From NCBI GenBank assembly GCA_905221605.1, contig CAJNDS010002411.1, positions 1-64,000 on the forward strand: a stretch of DNA of 64,000 nt. Direction: 5' to 3'. The notes under the pieces were generated by a model. The model made no database searches. It was not told the DNA's origin and was given only the letters and a program-made list of their open reading frames with translations. Positions 22,715 through 37,245 of the stretch are shown in pieces. Source of the stretch: Symbiodinium natans. Its lineage: Eukaryota; Sar; Dinophyceae; Suessiales; Symbiodiniaceae. Each line of letters starts with the position of its first letter. Within the stretch, counting starts at the first letter, position 1. Position numbers and translations under genes: made by a program.

Positions 22715-24499
22715 TCAAGCGACTTGTTCAAGGTTGTCGACGCGTCAGCAACATGACGGAGTGATCCCCATTTGGCCACCATACACAAGCAGGGAACTCT
22801 ATGTGTTCTGCAAACGGCTGCATGTGGTCCGGAGAATCCAGCTCATGCTCCTGCTCTCGCATCTTCTGTGGTCGATGTTGTTTCTTTTTCAAGAAAACCT
22901 GAAATTGTGCACTGCATGTGTTTGTGTGTGTGGGAGAGACAGCTTCTGATGTCCTCATTCTGACACATGAGGATGCCGAGGACGATTGGCCTTGGTGTAG
23001 TTGCTTGGCTATTTTCCGACTTTCACTTGGCAGTCTTGGAGCTCAATTCTTGGAGCTCAGCGTGTCTTGGATGGCATTCAGCTCTGTCAAACCGCTCATG
23101 ACCTGGCTCATGACGACATGACCGCATAAGAATATGATTGACTGCATTTGACTGCCAAGACTGCCAGACAGGCTGGCAGAAGCTGGCTCACAGCTGAGGG
23201 CAGCACTGCATTGCAGGTGCGGTCGTACAGATCACTGGACCCTCGAATAAGCACTCCGACAGCCTAAGGCAAGTGTTCGTTTTCTGAGACTTGTACATGC
23301 ACGCTGGCGCGTCCACCACTCGCAAAATCTGAGCGTCCGGGCAATGACAGCATCGGGCTTGTGGTGTCCTTTGGCTAGGGCAGGCAGCTTTGCCGAGAGT
23401 CTCTTCTCATTAGGTTGCGAGGCTCAGGCGCAAGGCAATTCTGCAGCCGCTGATGAGCTCGTTGGCTCCCGGCACTGCCTCAAGCGGCGCCGTGCTGCAT
23501 GGCTCCAATGCAAAGTAGGCACAGGGGTCGGGGCCATTTTCAATATGTGGGCGCCAGAGCCTCAAGAAGTCACATGAGTCACAAGGGTTTGCAGGGCAGT
23601 ATATCGCGAAGCTTGGTACTGCTTGCAGACAGATGTGCTTGTGAGCTCCGTTGCCGCTAATGAAACCAGTTCATCAACCTGAGACAGCAAGATGCTGACA
23701 GGATGCTCCCGCACCAAATCTCCGAGGTTTGGTTGGGCACTTATGGGCACTGATGGGCGCTGACTGTGGTATAGATGGTGTAAGCGGTGAAGTCAGCTTG
23801 GGTTGAGGACCACCAAACAGCTCGCCATGTCGATCAGTTTAGCACTGTGACGCTATGAGCCTGTGGCTCTTTGACTGCTTTCTCTTCAAAGGTGTTGAGG
23901 GAATCTCCAGAAATGCCAAAATAATGAAATCCTCTCTGAAGGTGCAGCCCCCGTCCAAGACAGCAATGAATTCCTCTCATATGATCTTTGGAGCCGGCAA
24001 GAGCTCGAGCCCAGCGGGGAGGGATGGGGAAGTGAGACATGTCCGAGACACTCTGAGACTCTGAGAGGTCCCGGCAAAGTACTGGTTCCAGGTCGTGTAG
24101 ACAAGTCCTATTCGGAGCTGGGACTTCTCCAGGCCTTGAGTACATCACTCAGCCAGTCACAAGCGCTTAGTCCCAATGTACAAAGAGCAGTAACAGGGCG
24201 CTTTCAAGAGAAACTCGAGATCTGAAATTTGGGCGATGGCCGAGTTCCGGCAACTTGAAGGTCTCCAGCACTGTCCGATGGTTCAGCCTCGGCGCTAGGT
24301 CGGCTGGACGTCTTAGCTTCGTCATTGCAGTGTCGTGCAGTCTTAGGTCAAGGCCTCTGAATCTTCGTTTGAAGGTAGCCGATGTTGCGTTCATTTGGCA
24401 AAGACGACAGCGCCTGTACCTGGAGAGTACGTCGTGAACAGGTTAACGCCCTGGCCTTGGATCATGCTACATCATGCTACTGCCTCCTGCGTGAGGATC
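22715..24499. other. Region between the PAP2 and RibA-type genes; no firm gene
   Basis: It should contain the last exon or exons of the cyclohydrolase and the 5' end of the PAP2 gene. A minus frame at 24394-24167 (KRRFRGLDLRLHDTAM) has fair codon bias but does not match the expected C-terminus. No repeats stand out. Confidence 0.35.
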
Positions 24500-26017
24500 T
24501 TCAGGGCAGACATCTTGTCTGGATTGTTTGTGAACAGCCGGATGGACTTGAGCCTGCATCGGAGTTGAACCCGTTCGAAACACGTTTGCCCCTCATCTCT
24601 CCGACCTGAGGTCTTGCAACACCTGCAATGCATCCTCGTAGCTACGAATGTCCACCTGACACGCTGTTGCAGGCTTTGGCGGCTTAAGTCTGAGTTCAGT
24701 GACAATTAAGCCTATCTGAGATGCAAGCTGGAAGTCCCAGCTTCAAATTTGCATCCACCGTGTCATGACCTTGGTCCTGTAGATGGTACGCGCCTCACAG
24801 GCGAGTCGTTAGGACTTTTGGAAAGTCGGTGTCAGGCAGCGCAAGTCGGGCAGCGCACGAATTTTTGAGAAAAGTCCAATACCGCGCCTGCGTCACCCGT
24901 AGGCCGGACATGATCTGTTCTTCAAGATCCAGCACGATGGTGTGAAAGTCTCTGGGTGTGCGGCCCCTCTTGGCCACGAATGTAGAGCAGGACTCCACAA
25001 GCCCTTAGCGCTCGCATGCTGCTTGCATGGAGAATGCAGTAACTGGTGCTAGCTCGATCATGCAGCCTCACGCTCGCTCACAGAAGGGAGGTGCGAACAC
25101 CTACTATCATTCAGTTGCCAGCAGTGCGGAGAAAAAAAACAGACCGGCAACCGAATGATCCGAGTCCCGACTGCAGGGAACAATTGACTAGAAGTGTGTC
25201 CAAGGAGCTACAAACTAAAGCCACACGCTCGAAAGAGAACGTTGAAACCTTTTCTTGACATTAGAAGCTTATGCTTGTAAGTCTTTGCCATACAAATACT
25301 CTTCGAGGCCATTGCAGTCGTTGCTAGTACCAAGCCATTACGAAGCCTCTGTCTCATCGTCCTGATCCTGATAATCCCATTCGCCGCCGGCCGCGGTGTT
25401 TCAAGGTCGACGCGACAGCGACAGAAGGAGGTGCAAGAAGAACTACACGAAATCTTGCGAAGAACGAGTTGTCATCTCCGCAAAGCCTTGCGGGATCTCC
25501 ACGGTTCCTCTGTCCGTCTTTCCAGGGTGGGGCATCGGATAGTCGGATCTTCCTCGCTTACTTCCCTTAAGGCCCTTTAAACGTGACTCTAAGGAGGTGA
25601 ACATAGGTGAGAACAATTAGGTGAACCGCCCCCCCTCCCCCCCCCCCCGAATTTTCCGAATGCTTCACAAGCCTCACCCTACGAAAACTGGCCCGATACG
25701 CTTCATGACATCCAAGAATGTTCTCCCGACGGTGATGAGGAGCGTGCGAATCATTCATAATCCGCATGAACTTGTGGAGCTGCTGTCCACAGTCACAACC
25801 TTCATGCAGACACTGTTGCTGAGGGGCACAAACGCCTGGTGTATGAATTGAGCGTCCAGCGCTGTGACCCGAGCACATCTCCAGTGAAGCACTCCGAATG
25901 CACGCGGACAGGCACACCCTCAGCACATGACGGTGTGAATAGGTCTCGGCATTGCGCTCTTCAAGTACAGTACAGTAGGCGCAGTGCCGCGGCATCAGCC
26001 ACGCTTCCTTTCACCAC
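24500..26017 (-). CDS. ribA: GTP cyclohydrolase II (RibA type), partial multi-exon model
   Basis: First committed enzyme of riboflavin synthesis: it opens GTP to 2,5-diamino-6-ribosylamino-4-pyrimidinone 5'-phosphate using zinc. Exons (minus): 26017-25988 (VVKGSVADAA), 25918-about 25868 (GVPVRVHSECFTGDVLGS), 25799-about 25757 (CDCGQQLHKFMRIM), 24655-24606 (VDIRSYEDALQVLQDL) and 24553-about 24500 (LKSIRLFTNNPDKMSALK). The three zinc cysteines of the family (HSEC and CDC) are present, as is the C-terminal R-L-x-TNNP signature. The exon with the EGRGIGL motif, expected between 25.75 and 24.66 kb, was not located, nor the extreme ends. No DHBP synthase (RibB) half was found upstream, although plant-type enzymes are fused. 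Donors include GC and GT. Confidence 0.85.
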
Positions 26018-29000
26018 CTTGCACAAGCTGATGAGGAGCCGTGCGCCAAATGCAGCAACCAACTTGGGACGTCACACCAGTCAGCCCGAGGTACAGACAG
26101 CAATGATCTCTATCTTTGGATCTGGCGTGGCATAAGCCTGAGATCTTGAAAGGGGGCTTTACATGCCACAGTCATGTGGCAAATACTGGGAGCACTGGCC
26201 ATTAGCCGACATTCGGCTTGGATGTCATCCACCCACATCTTGCCTCACCACAGAACAACACATCGCGATGAAGTCGAGACAGCACTGCACTCTGAGCAGC
26301 AGACTCTCGGTTTCTAAGACGGGCTTGCCAAGAGCCACTGCCCTGGCCTTGTCAACGAAGCAAAGGGCGACACGAAAGCTTCCAAGGCAGCCCTCAAGAC
26401 AGCTTTCAAGGGTCCAGGGCCATGGCCGGGCCATTGTCGCTGAGACATTCGGACATGGCAGAATGCCGCGACTGGCACAAACACTACCAGTGTTGGCCGC
26501 TAATTGTTCTGTGGCCGCATAAAAACGCAAATTACGCTCGTTGAGAAGGTTCCATGTCAAAACTTTCCAAGCCAGAGACTTCTCCTGAAAACACACGCGA
26601 CGTGCCATGCTGTGCTCAGGCAGGTCGTATACAAGCCAGGACAAAGCAGCCCTTCTTTCTGCCGAGCAGTAAGGTCAGACTTGCTCGCTCAGGTCTTCCG
26701 CCGGCGACGGCTCCTGGCAGAAAGAGGACAAGCAGCGAGCAGGATCTGTTCCAAGACAATATCGGTGCAAGGATCCGTTGAATCTGTTGCAAGGCAATAT
26801 AAGAAGGCCAATCCTGCTTCGAGACCTGTGGCGATTTCGACTGCGGTGGCGAATCTTCTCTTTCTGGGCACCTCTGCAGGGCATTGCAGGGCCATAACTG
26901 CATAACTACGTAACTACGGAAGGAAGGCCGCGCTCTGCCCTTCTTGGGGGGGGTTGAGGGATGTTGAGGGATGTTGAGGGATGTTGAGGGATGTTGAGGG
27001 ATGTTGAGGATTTTGAGGAGAGAAAGGTTTGCGACTTTTCGTAAACCCAGCAAAACTCAGTCGCCGCCAAGGGAACAGGCTTGAAATATGCAGCGCGAAA
27101 AGAGTGCCGTTTTGTGCTCTGCACCATGACTTGGAAGGCGTAGCAGAAGTGGTAATAATCTTGTCATATCACTACTTTTGCAACTTTTGCATCAAGTTTC
27201 CTTTTGTTTTCACCAGCCTGCCCAGACTGGAAAAGGCAACTTACACGCATCCCTCTGCCTTGGCCTGTTCGCTTCAGGGTTCGCTGCAGTCCAGAAAAGG
27301 CCACGTTACCGTCGCATTACAAGTGGCTTAAGGCATCTTAAAGCTCCAAAGAAAATAGCCAGTGCACATCAGGACTGGCCACGAAGGAGACCTCAAGCAA
27401 AAGGCAAGTGAAAGCGAATACTGATGAACTAGTGAACTACAAGTAGTGAATTGCTGTTGGTGTTGGTGTCGTTATTGGTCTGTCGACCGTGTCAAAGCAT
27501 TGTGGTTTCTCCAAGTCTTTCTCAGCTTTTCCGGCCCTCTCCATCTCTCCGCGTGTGAAAGCCACCCCACCCTTTGTGACATACAAAGCAAACGTTGCAG
27601 GAGGGTACAGGAGAACTTCTCTGCACGCAGAGAAGAAAGACTGAACCGAGCTGAGAACAGCAAACCTTTCAAAGCAATGTTCAGGAATATGGACACAGAA
27701 CACTGGTGATGGTCTGGCTCAGGACACAAGCGGTCAGGCACCTATCGGTTCTGCACGAGGTCGAGTACCTCGCTTGAAATGTAACTCACATACGCATGCA
27801 CTGCAGGTCTTCGTGCTACATCCTGAGCCATGCCTGGCGATCTGGACCTCCGTGGGACCTCCAGATCCAACAGTGTCTTCTTCTTGTTAGGTTGGTGTGC
27901 ATGGTAAGCCATGTCTGAGTGTTCCACGCTACGGTGGCTGTCGCGGTGTGGCGCTGGATTCAATGTGATGCTTCTGCTTTGGAAGCGATCATGCAAACGA
28001 CCTGGACGAGGTCCACCGACTATGCGAGATTCCCGAGGTTTATCCACCTGACATGCAAATTTACAGCAGCGATATGCTCTGATTGCATCTGCTTGCAACA
28101 GCTCATCAGCCCAATATGTGACACAATTCTTGGACTTTCTCGCGCTTGCTTGCTGTCAGTACATAATACCTTGACTCGTCACTCGTCATGCTTCGTCCTG
28201 GGAGAGGTTGCTCCCCGCAACTATGCACTTCACCAACCTCGAAACCAACCTTTAGATTGGCTTTTTGGCTTTAAGTATTTATAAGCAAAGTCTCCCAGTG
28301 AGGTAGGTGTGACAAATTGTGAGTGGAGGAATAAGCTGAAGTAAAACTGCCGAGCTACTGAATTTTGCAAGCTGCCGTACATGGAGTCTTCTTGCTCAAG
28401 ACTTTGCCGTGCCCAAAGTGCAGTTGCAGACATTTGCCTGGTCGCGTTTTGCTTCAAAGCTTGTTTTTCTCTTGAAAGCCCTCTTGGGTCACTTGGGCCC
28501 CCCACTCATTTGAGCATACCGGGGCCGCCCAATGACTTCCAAAGCTTGCCCATTTGTCCACTTCTCCCCCTCCCCCTACGCTCCCCTACCCCAGTGACCC
28601 CCTTTTTCTTTCGTTCTTTTTCATTTTTTGCAGAGGTGTTTTAAGTGTTTGCTCAGGACTCACTTGGTCTCACAAAAGGGCTTTCACGTGTTCTTCGGGC
28701 TGACCCAGTTGGCACCACGGCCAGCCAGGAAAGTCGCGGTGCTGGCAATTGCAACTGTCCTTTTTGTTGGGCCTCGGCCTTAGAGACCCCCGGCTTCAAG
28801 TGACCTTCCAAGGGAATCCTTGAAAACCCCCTCCTGCGAACCCTGTGCAGGACCTTTTTGGGACGACATTGATAACAGGAGGTCTTGCAGGCGAAGTTGC
28901 GTGCTGGGACTAGAAAATGTCACACGCAGGGCGGACATGGCAGCCAAAGCAAAGCTTGGGCGAATTTTTCCCGGCATCGCCAAACAAAAAAGAGCACAAG

Positions 29001-29192
29001 TACTTAAAAAGACCTGGATTGATCTCCTTGCAACGCTCGGCTGGAGAACATCAGGGATGCAACCCAGAGGCCGGCCAACCCCTGCATGCCCGTCAGCTAG
29101 GAACGTTGTAATTACTCGGACTTGCAGTGCTTGCCCGATCTTAGTCATTTTGTGGCACTACTCTGCGGCATATAGCCCCAGAAGGATGAAAC
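26018..29192. other. Gene-poor stretch; possible 5' exons of the cyclohydrolase
   Basis: A minus frame near 26380-26240 (FVDKARAVALGKPVLETES) has high third-position GC and could be a 5' exon of the cyclohydrolase gene, but I cannot match it. The rest shows only unconserved short frames. A region at 28.45-28.8 kb has GC-rich blocks vaguely like the spacer of the dispersed element. Confidence 0.35.
26951..27010 (+). repeat. Tandem repeat, unit ATGTTGAGGG, about six copies
   Basis: Perfect 10-bp units, preceded by a G run and followed by a diverged copy. The minus-strand SLNIPQHPST periodic peptides are a by-product of the repeat. Confidence 0.95.
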
Positions 29193-29958
<766 letters not shown>

Positions 29959-32900
29959 GCATTTGCATGTGAGGGTCGTTGTTCAAATTATGCAAGAGTG
30001 AAGAAACCCACTGCCTAAGTTGGACACACAGTATTTCTATGTGTATATTTCGAAAGGTTAAGTGCCAAAACCAGAAATCTTCTACTTTGCAAGGCTTATC
30101 CATACGTTGCAGCGTCGTCGACCCTGCTACAGGCCCCCATACGCTGGTGTCTTAACCCATCTCTGGCACTCGTCCGCTCTCCACTCTGACCTTACGGTCC
30201 AGAGGGCCACCGAAACGGAGAGGTGGTGCTGCTGCCGGCCTTTCACTAAGATAATTTGCTTCAGATCTGGACAAATTCAAGCCCCATAGCATCGGTTCCT
30301 CGGCCGGGCTGCAAAAGGCCGCGCCAATGTTGATGAGGTGCCTAGTGCTTGCAGCTACTCTGAACCGTTTCACGACGTGCACGGAAACCGAAGGTCAACA
30401 TCGATTCCGAAATACTTCGTGGTTCGAGAACACGCGGGCTGTGCCTCTTAGAGACAGTGTAGGACGGACACTGGACCAGGATCCAATCGGCCTTACACAG
30501 CCGTGCTACACGAGTCTAATCCCAGCTGCGAAGCACCTCTCCAAATGTTGTCAGGTCTGACTCGAAGGTTGACTGCTCTGAAATCCAGAACTTAAAAGAT
30601 ACGACCCCACAGCAACATTCCTGGACCTGCCAGACGCAGGATGCACTAAATCCGAGTAACAAGGACACGTAGATTCCAGCACGATCGGATGGAAACTGCT
30701 GAGAGTGCGACCCGGGGTTTGGGTAGGGTGCAGAGCCTGCCTTCAGGAGAAGTATGGAGCAGCTGGAATTCGGGATGTGGAGTCGGTCTTGCAAGACTCG
30801 GATTCTCGGGTGACAAGGGTGGGCTGGGGCTGGGTCGCGCGATGGTCAGTCGAATTCAGTCGAGCATTTCGTTCCTCTCGGCTCCCATGTCTGTGTGTGC
30901 GGGTATCGCCGCAGCCAGTCGGCGCTTGGATGCTTTGGGCCACAGTATGCTCAGCAGGCGTGCAAGTGAGCAAGTGCTTCTGCTTGGCCGCAAATGATTT
31001 CTCGGTGCTCTGACTTGGGTTTGGTTCATGTTTGTTCTATGCATCTTTGTGCATCTTTGTGAGTCTGCTCGGTGGCCCTTGTCAACTGTTTGTCGGTCTG
31101 AGGGCTGGGGCTGGGCTTCGGGGGGCGGGGGGGGGGGGGGTTGGGCAGCGCTCAAGACAGGGGCAGCGAAAGCGAATCTATCTTCCTGGGCTAGCAGAAC
31201 ATATCATCAAGATGAGCTTCCCATGCCACAGAAACAAGCTCCGCAGAAGTGAACAATTGAGAGCGCTTTACGGTCCGTCCTGGGGGCGTGATGCAGGCAG
31301 TCTGCGGGCTCCCTGGGCACCCTTGCTTGGAGGCCTGACAAAAACTGAACAGCCACAAACGTCGCCATAAACAAATTGTGCAGAATCTGGCTGAGTGTCC
31401 GGCTTACCCTTGCCTTTGCCTTTGCCCTTGCCCGCCGAGCTCTTGCCTCTGCCCTTTGGAGACATGGCAGCAATCCGTGCCACTGCAGCAGCTGGTGACG
31501 CAAGCTTTCCTGTATCGCGGGAGCTGTTTTATGAAGTTCGCCACGCACCCACCACGCCTAATGCCAACATTTGCCAACATTTGCCAGTAGATCCATGTGG
31601 CCTACGCTCAAAGTTGTTCTCCGTGCAGCTCCTCGGTGAGTAAATGGACGCCACAAGATGCAAACTGGAGCCTTCCTAAGGCTGCTAAGGCTGCTAAGGC
31701 TTCGCACGAAGCGCCGGACTGTCAAATGGGTTGGCCTGTGCTTGGTCAACAGTGCTATGTGCAACGCGTGAGCCGTGCTCCTGGATCTGATGTGGCGGGC
31801 CTCAAGTTCCCGAATGCGCCAAACTTGGGTGAAGGAGCCGGCGACATGTTCCAATGTGAGGCTGCCACCCTGCCATGTTTATGCAGCGGCATCTGCTGTT
31901 CAGCTTCCAAACCCAGACAACCCACGACCCACGAAAACATTGCGTGCCATGCCTTTGTCATGAGCCCTGTGCTGTAGAGAATGCTAGCCTAGGCCACACT
32001 CCAAAGATACTCAAAAATTGACCGTGTGATAAGCTGAAGCATACTGAGGATCCTGCAGTTTTGAAGCCATTGTCAGACTGTTGAGCACCACAAAGGAAGG
32101 CCCCCTGGCTTCAACAAAGCAATTCATGGAGCATCAAGGAACAAAGCCGGAAGCTACCAACCGCAACCTCCTCTGTCGCCCGACCAACACCCCGCTCTCG
32201 CTGTATGCGTCCATCTGGTAGGACTTTGCCGCATGATGCCTGGTGTGGATCGGCATCATAGGTTTATAGTAAGGTCCACCTTTAAGCTTTGATTCGCCTC
32301 AAACCGCACTGCCATCTCCGATGCGATCACCTCTTCTCCTTCAATGGAATACAGCCTGAGCTAGGTAGCACAGCACGATGTCAGCGCAAACAAAATTGAT
32401 CTCAGCGGAATGGACTTTATACACACACACACACACACAAAACGTCAGCAGACCATCAACACCTAGAGTCCTACAGTATGCTGTCCCATGCTCGTGTTGG
32501 TATCACCCTACCCCTCGTTTCCGCATCAGTGTGAATCGACATGCTAGGAAAAGGATGCCTCAAGCATCTGCGTGGAGTGCTTGGAGCATGCCGGCATTGA
32601 ATTGCTGCATGGCATCTGTATCGCCAGTCATCCCTACAGTGACTGTTAATCCAAAGACACGAGGCAAGCGGAACTCACAAACTTGTTGTGAATAAAGTGG
32701 GTACCTCTTTTGTGAGAACGGACACTCGCCGCGTTGCTCAACACCCTCATTCACATTGGACCATCTTCTCAGCCGTGAGGGATGTTTCTCTGCATCCTGC
32801 CCCTGGGCAATCCGAGTGCTTCTAGCCCACGGGTCTCGACCCAAGTCAGAACCGAAAACGCAGCCACGACCGCACAGTTGCATCCAGACACACCATGCTG

Positions 32901-33965
32901 TGGTGATACACTAGGGCCCTGCACAACAAGAGCAGTCATGCCCATAGTGTCATCTGCGACTCATGATGTAGTCATGATGTAGTTTTGTGGGCATGACGAT
33001 AGACCAGCATCTCGTCTCCTTCCTCTTCCATACCCTTCACGCCATGCCCCTGCCCCCGCCTGGCTGAACCCAAGCTTCATTTGGGGTTTTTTTTTGCAAC
33101 ACCGAGCACAGAAAGTTCTTTCTAGTACTGAAGTACAGTAGTTCTGTTCCCCCAAAAGTCCTGAAGAGTTGCTTCAGCAAACATGCTCGGGCGCTCAAAG
33201 GCATTTTCAAACATGATGTTTCTCTGCACTTGGCATTTACTGTACAGCGAAATGCGTTAGACTGCATTATCATGACAATTGGAGGTAGCACCTCTACACT
33301 GAAAGGGTGGTGGCAGGGTCAGTGTTTTTGTAAAACAATTCACAAGCAGCCAACATCGCCTTTGCTATGCAGGCATTTGGCCATCAGGGGAGGGTTGAAC
33401 AAGGCTTGATGCCGAAACCGGTACTCGTGAAGCCCCTGTAGCTGAAATAGCCTGCTGGCTGTCCGCGGCTTGACAATCCTATCTAGTGAAGTACGAGAAT
33501 AGGGGACCCTCAATATATATACATATATATAGATCCCCAAACAGTAGGATCCCCTCATGATAAGGACCCATAGAAGGTAGATACCCCTAATTTCGTAAAC
33601 TCCCGTTTGGGCAACAGGCCCACAAGCACAGACAACAAGTGTACCGAAGGTTTTGCAAGGCTTTGTTATACGTCCCCCAAGGTTTCGGATTTACAGGTTG
33701 GCTGCTCTCCGGAGTCTTTTTGGTCGATCCGGCACGTCCCGAGCTGCCGAGGCGCCGAGGCGGGGTGCGTAAGCATTCAATATTGGACAATACAAGCCGC
33801 AACGGCAAGCCAGCAGTGAAAGCTCGGGACTGATCGAGGCTTTGACACAAAGTTCCACCAATCAAGCCCTGGCAGCAGAACATCAATGCACGGTAGCTGT
33901 GTACAGATTGGTATCGCACCTCCCCACGAGGAGGCCCCAATACCTGTGGATTGTCAGGCGCGGGC
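29959..33965. other. Mostly featureless region
   Basis: No gene can be defended. A G run lies at 31128-31140, a short (AC)n at 32420-32440 and AT-rich DNA at 33512-33532. The candidate initiator exon at 31268-31465 is listed separately. Confidence 0.4.
31268..31465 (-). CDS. Candidate first exon with a Lys-Gly repeat; hypothetical
   Basis: An ATG at 31465 opens MSPKGRGKSSAGKGKGKGK, a low-complexity Lys/Gly tract of a kind common in dinoflagellate proteins, followed by SAQFVYGD. Only this first exon-like piece is visible and the true 3' splice point is unknown. No downstream exon could be joined. It may be spurious. Confidence 0.25.
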   Translation of the reverse strand: MSPKGRGKSSAGKGKGKGKGKPDTQPDSAQFVYGDVCGCSVFVRPPSKGAQGARRLPASRPQDGP

Positions 33966-34157
33966 CTAGAAAAAAGGACTGGCGGCGGAGCCGCGCACCT
34001 GCAAACAGAAGTCGCCGCAGATGATCCAAGCTCCTGCCCGGAGGCCACTGGAAGGTGGCGCGGAACCAGGACCACCAGCCTGCAGGAAAGCAACAGACAC
34101 ATGGCATGTCGCAGCGTGCATCTCACATGTCGGCACCTGTTCCGTCAGCAGCTCCAC

Positions 34158-36539
34158 GGCGGCTGTCGGCGAGTCGGGCTGGGAAATTCGGCGCCAAATG
34201 CTTCCTCACAAAGCGGAACGCATGGTCTCAATGACTTCAAAATAGTTCCAAGTAAGAGTGGTCTGAACCATCCGCTCACTTAATGCCATTATGCAGAGAC
34301 AGAGCTTTCGAGGGTAGGACGCTCTGTTCATGAAAACACGAAGAAATCGAGCCCCTCGCCCCCTGTTTATACCTGCAATAACGTGAGCCCAGGCGTCCGA
34401 ACATCGAAAGTGCCTCCATTTCTAGTTGAAGATATTCCGAGGTGTTCAACTTTTCCCAAAAGCTTCACGGCCTCGGGAGCTACTCAACACCTGTCACTGT
34501 ACAAGGGATTCCATCCCAAACGATTCCATGTGTGAGAGCTCAGTTCCACAATGTTTTGAATGTAACCTGGAGAACGCTCCTCAAACCCTCGACTTAACCC
34601 GTGCGTCCTTCTGGGATGTCTTTCATCTCGCATTCGGAAACCTGAGAACGTAATATCTTTCAGCGCGGCAGCATTCATCCCACAAAAAAGAGAGCCCGCA
34701 AACATCCGCAACACGCTGTACGGGCTTGTCAGAGCCCATCGCAAGCTGCGAAGCTAAGCAAGTCCGAAGTGGAGCTGGCTCCGTATCGACCTGGAACCAG
34801 ATCAGGCATGACAGACTCTTCAGACAAAGTACAAGGCTCGTAAAAGCTGTACAGCCAGAACTGCTCAGGCGAAAGCAGCTATCTTTCGAATTGCAACTGC
34901 CTTGGAGCCTTCTTCGCCCGTCTCCACTGCCTGTGCAGGCTTCATATATTCATGACTGAGCCATGTGACCGCAACATCGCCACCAGGACACGAGAGCAAG
35001 TGGTCTTATGCTAGTTGAGACCGCAATGGGAACAGAGTTTCACGAGCAGTTTGTCTTCAGCTTGGAGGCTCGGACCCCACCGCTGGCCAAGGACGGCCGG
35101 TCTCAACAGCTTTGCGACGTCCGAGGACACCAGAGCTATATTTAGGCCGGGAAAATGAGGATCAAAAGAGGCTCTTTGCATCTCTTTTTCTCTTTACATC
35201 TCTTTACCACAGTCACATGCGAAGGACCATCCCACTATCGGCACAGGCCTCCGCGACGTCCTCTTTCAGCTGCTCGGAGAGGAAATGGTCTTCCTTCGAG
35301 ACACAGACACAACACATTCTGAGCCGCCATGTCCGAGCGCAGTGACCGTCATTCAGTTTCCTCCAATGCAAGGCAGCCAGCAATCGCTCGGAACTGATCG
35401 CCAAAGTGGACCTAGGCTTTGCAGTGCAAGCAAGGTACCGGCATTGCAGACGTGCTTCTCTTTATTACTATTACCCGACACCTTGTTCCAAGCCACCTCT
35501 GTCAGAAGACCACGTCGGCTGACGAATCGTAGCCTCCTTCAGGCTATGGGGCAGCAGATAGCCATGATCAAGCAACGAGCAGTGACATCCCTTCATGGCC
35601 TGGACCTGCGAATGGCGATTGTTGGGTCACCTCAGACACCGAAGCCTCCCCTGAAAGAGCATTCCAGGGCATTGAGGTGTATTGGCCCTCTAATTTGCCT
35701 GAAATCACAACACCCAACTGTAGCCCAAGACTTGAAGATATTCGGATTGCTCTAGTTCACTCTCGTAATTGCTCACCTTCTTCATGGTAAGAACTAGAAC
35801 AGAAACCATAGCGCCATCTGCTGTGCTCTTCCTACACGGGGGCCCGGGGGGCACGGGATGTGCTCCGCTTTTGCTCAAGACAACAACAGCTGAATGGCAG
35901 CTTTGCCACATTGTTCCCTGTGCTTCAGTATGCCGTTAACACTCAAACAGAGGGGAAGCAGGGAGTCGGACTAGAGCCGGACCAGATCCATCAAAGACAT
36001 GCCAAAGCCTTCGGGCTCAGAGTAAGGCCTCGACTTTGGAGAGCATCCAAGTCGGGCGAGTCGGCCTTTTCAACTCCTGGCAGCACGTTGTCTGATTGTC
36101 TGATTGTCCTTGAGCCACCAGATGCCAGAGTCAGATGCCAGCAGCCCGTGGCAGACCTTCATCAGCCCCAGCGGCATCAGTTGCAAAGCTCCCATCCTGC
36201 GGCATGAAGCCAGTCGGTCACCCGGTCAGACATGAATTGGAAACAAACTCTTTAGAAGAGCTGTTCCAGAAACCCCTTCAGAGTGGAGTTTTTCAGTGAT
36301 GTTCTGGGCTCAAGTCCCCGTAAAACATGCAGCTCTGAGCGTTGACGCCTCCATACCCCTCCTGTCCCCTGCAACGACGGACAGATACAGGCAGATATCA
36401 CGGACAGCAAAGCTGCGGAGAACAAGCCGCCACGCAGCGGTTCACGTGACGGCCAACAAGGGTCGCCGCCTCTCTTTGTTTCTGTTGTTTTAAAAACCTG
36501 CTTCTGTTGCTTCTCAAAACCTGCTGCTGGCGAGTATGG
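34158..36539. other. No gene supported
   Basis: Short frames occur on both strands (for example 35285-35755 plus), without conserved motifs, splice-consistent joins or clear codon bias. Confidence 0.35.
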
Positions 36540-36695
36540 TGGTTCATCGCCAAGCCGAGCCAAGCAAAGCACCCAAGCAAAAAAAACTACAGAGTCAAGC
36601 CAAGCCAAGCCAACCAAGCCAAGCCCAGCCGAGCCACGCCGTGTCGAAGTAAAACTCAAATAAACGGAGCCAAGCCGAGCCAAGCCGTACCTAAC
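36540..36695. repeat. Degenerate CCAAGC/GAGCCAAG simple repeat
   Basis: Units of 'gccaagc' and 'gagccaagc' recur irregularly over about 150 bp. They account for the Leu/Ala-rich minus frame at 36252-36683. Confidence 0.75.
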
Positions 36696-37245
36696 AAAAA
36701 AAACATGGGAGTCTCTGAAACAACAAAAGGTTCATGAAATCACCGAATAAACTAGGTGCATGTGCAATTTTGGGGCGGGCGTTTGCATCCCGAAGTTTGA
36801 GGGCGTGGTTCTGAGTTTGTCGAAGACGGTCGGTATGTAGACTATAAGCAGACCATATAACCTTGAACGTTGGTGCTCCGGTGAGCGAAATGTGCACATA
36901 GGTCACTTGGTTTGCTCGGGTTTCCCATGGAATGTGATTTGCCGCATTGGAAAGCACAGCACGCAACGTGCAATGACAGAAACAAGGCTTGCATCCGACC
37001 TACGAGCTAACCGAAGTGTTTCGAAGTTCCGATCAGTAGCTGATATGGTCGTGAACGACACGGCGCACTAGTGAAGCAGCGCTCTTTATTATTTCCTACA
37101 GTGGGGGCGGGGGGGTGGGGGGGACGCGGCTGCCTAATTAGGCGGCAGTGATTGCCCCTCAGAGCTTCTTTAACTCATACATTGAACGGGCTTCTTGTTC
37201 GCAGCTGAGTGCGGCAAGGTTTCATAGCAAAGCGTGTGCACTAGT

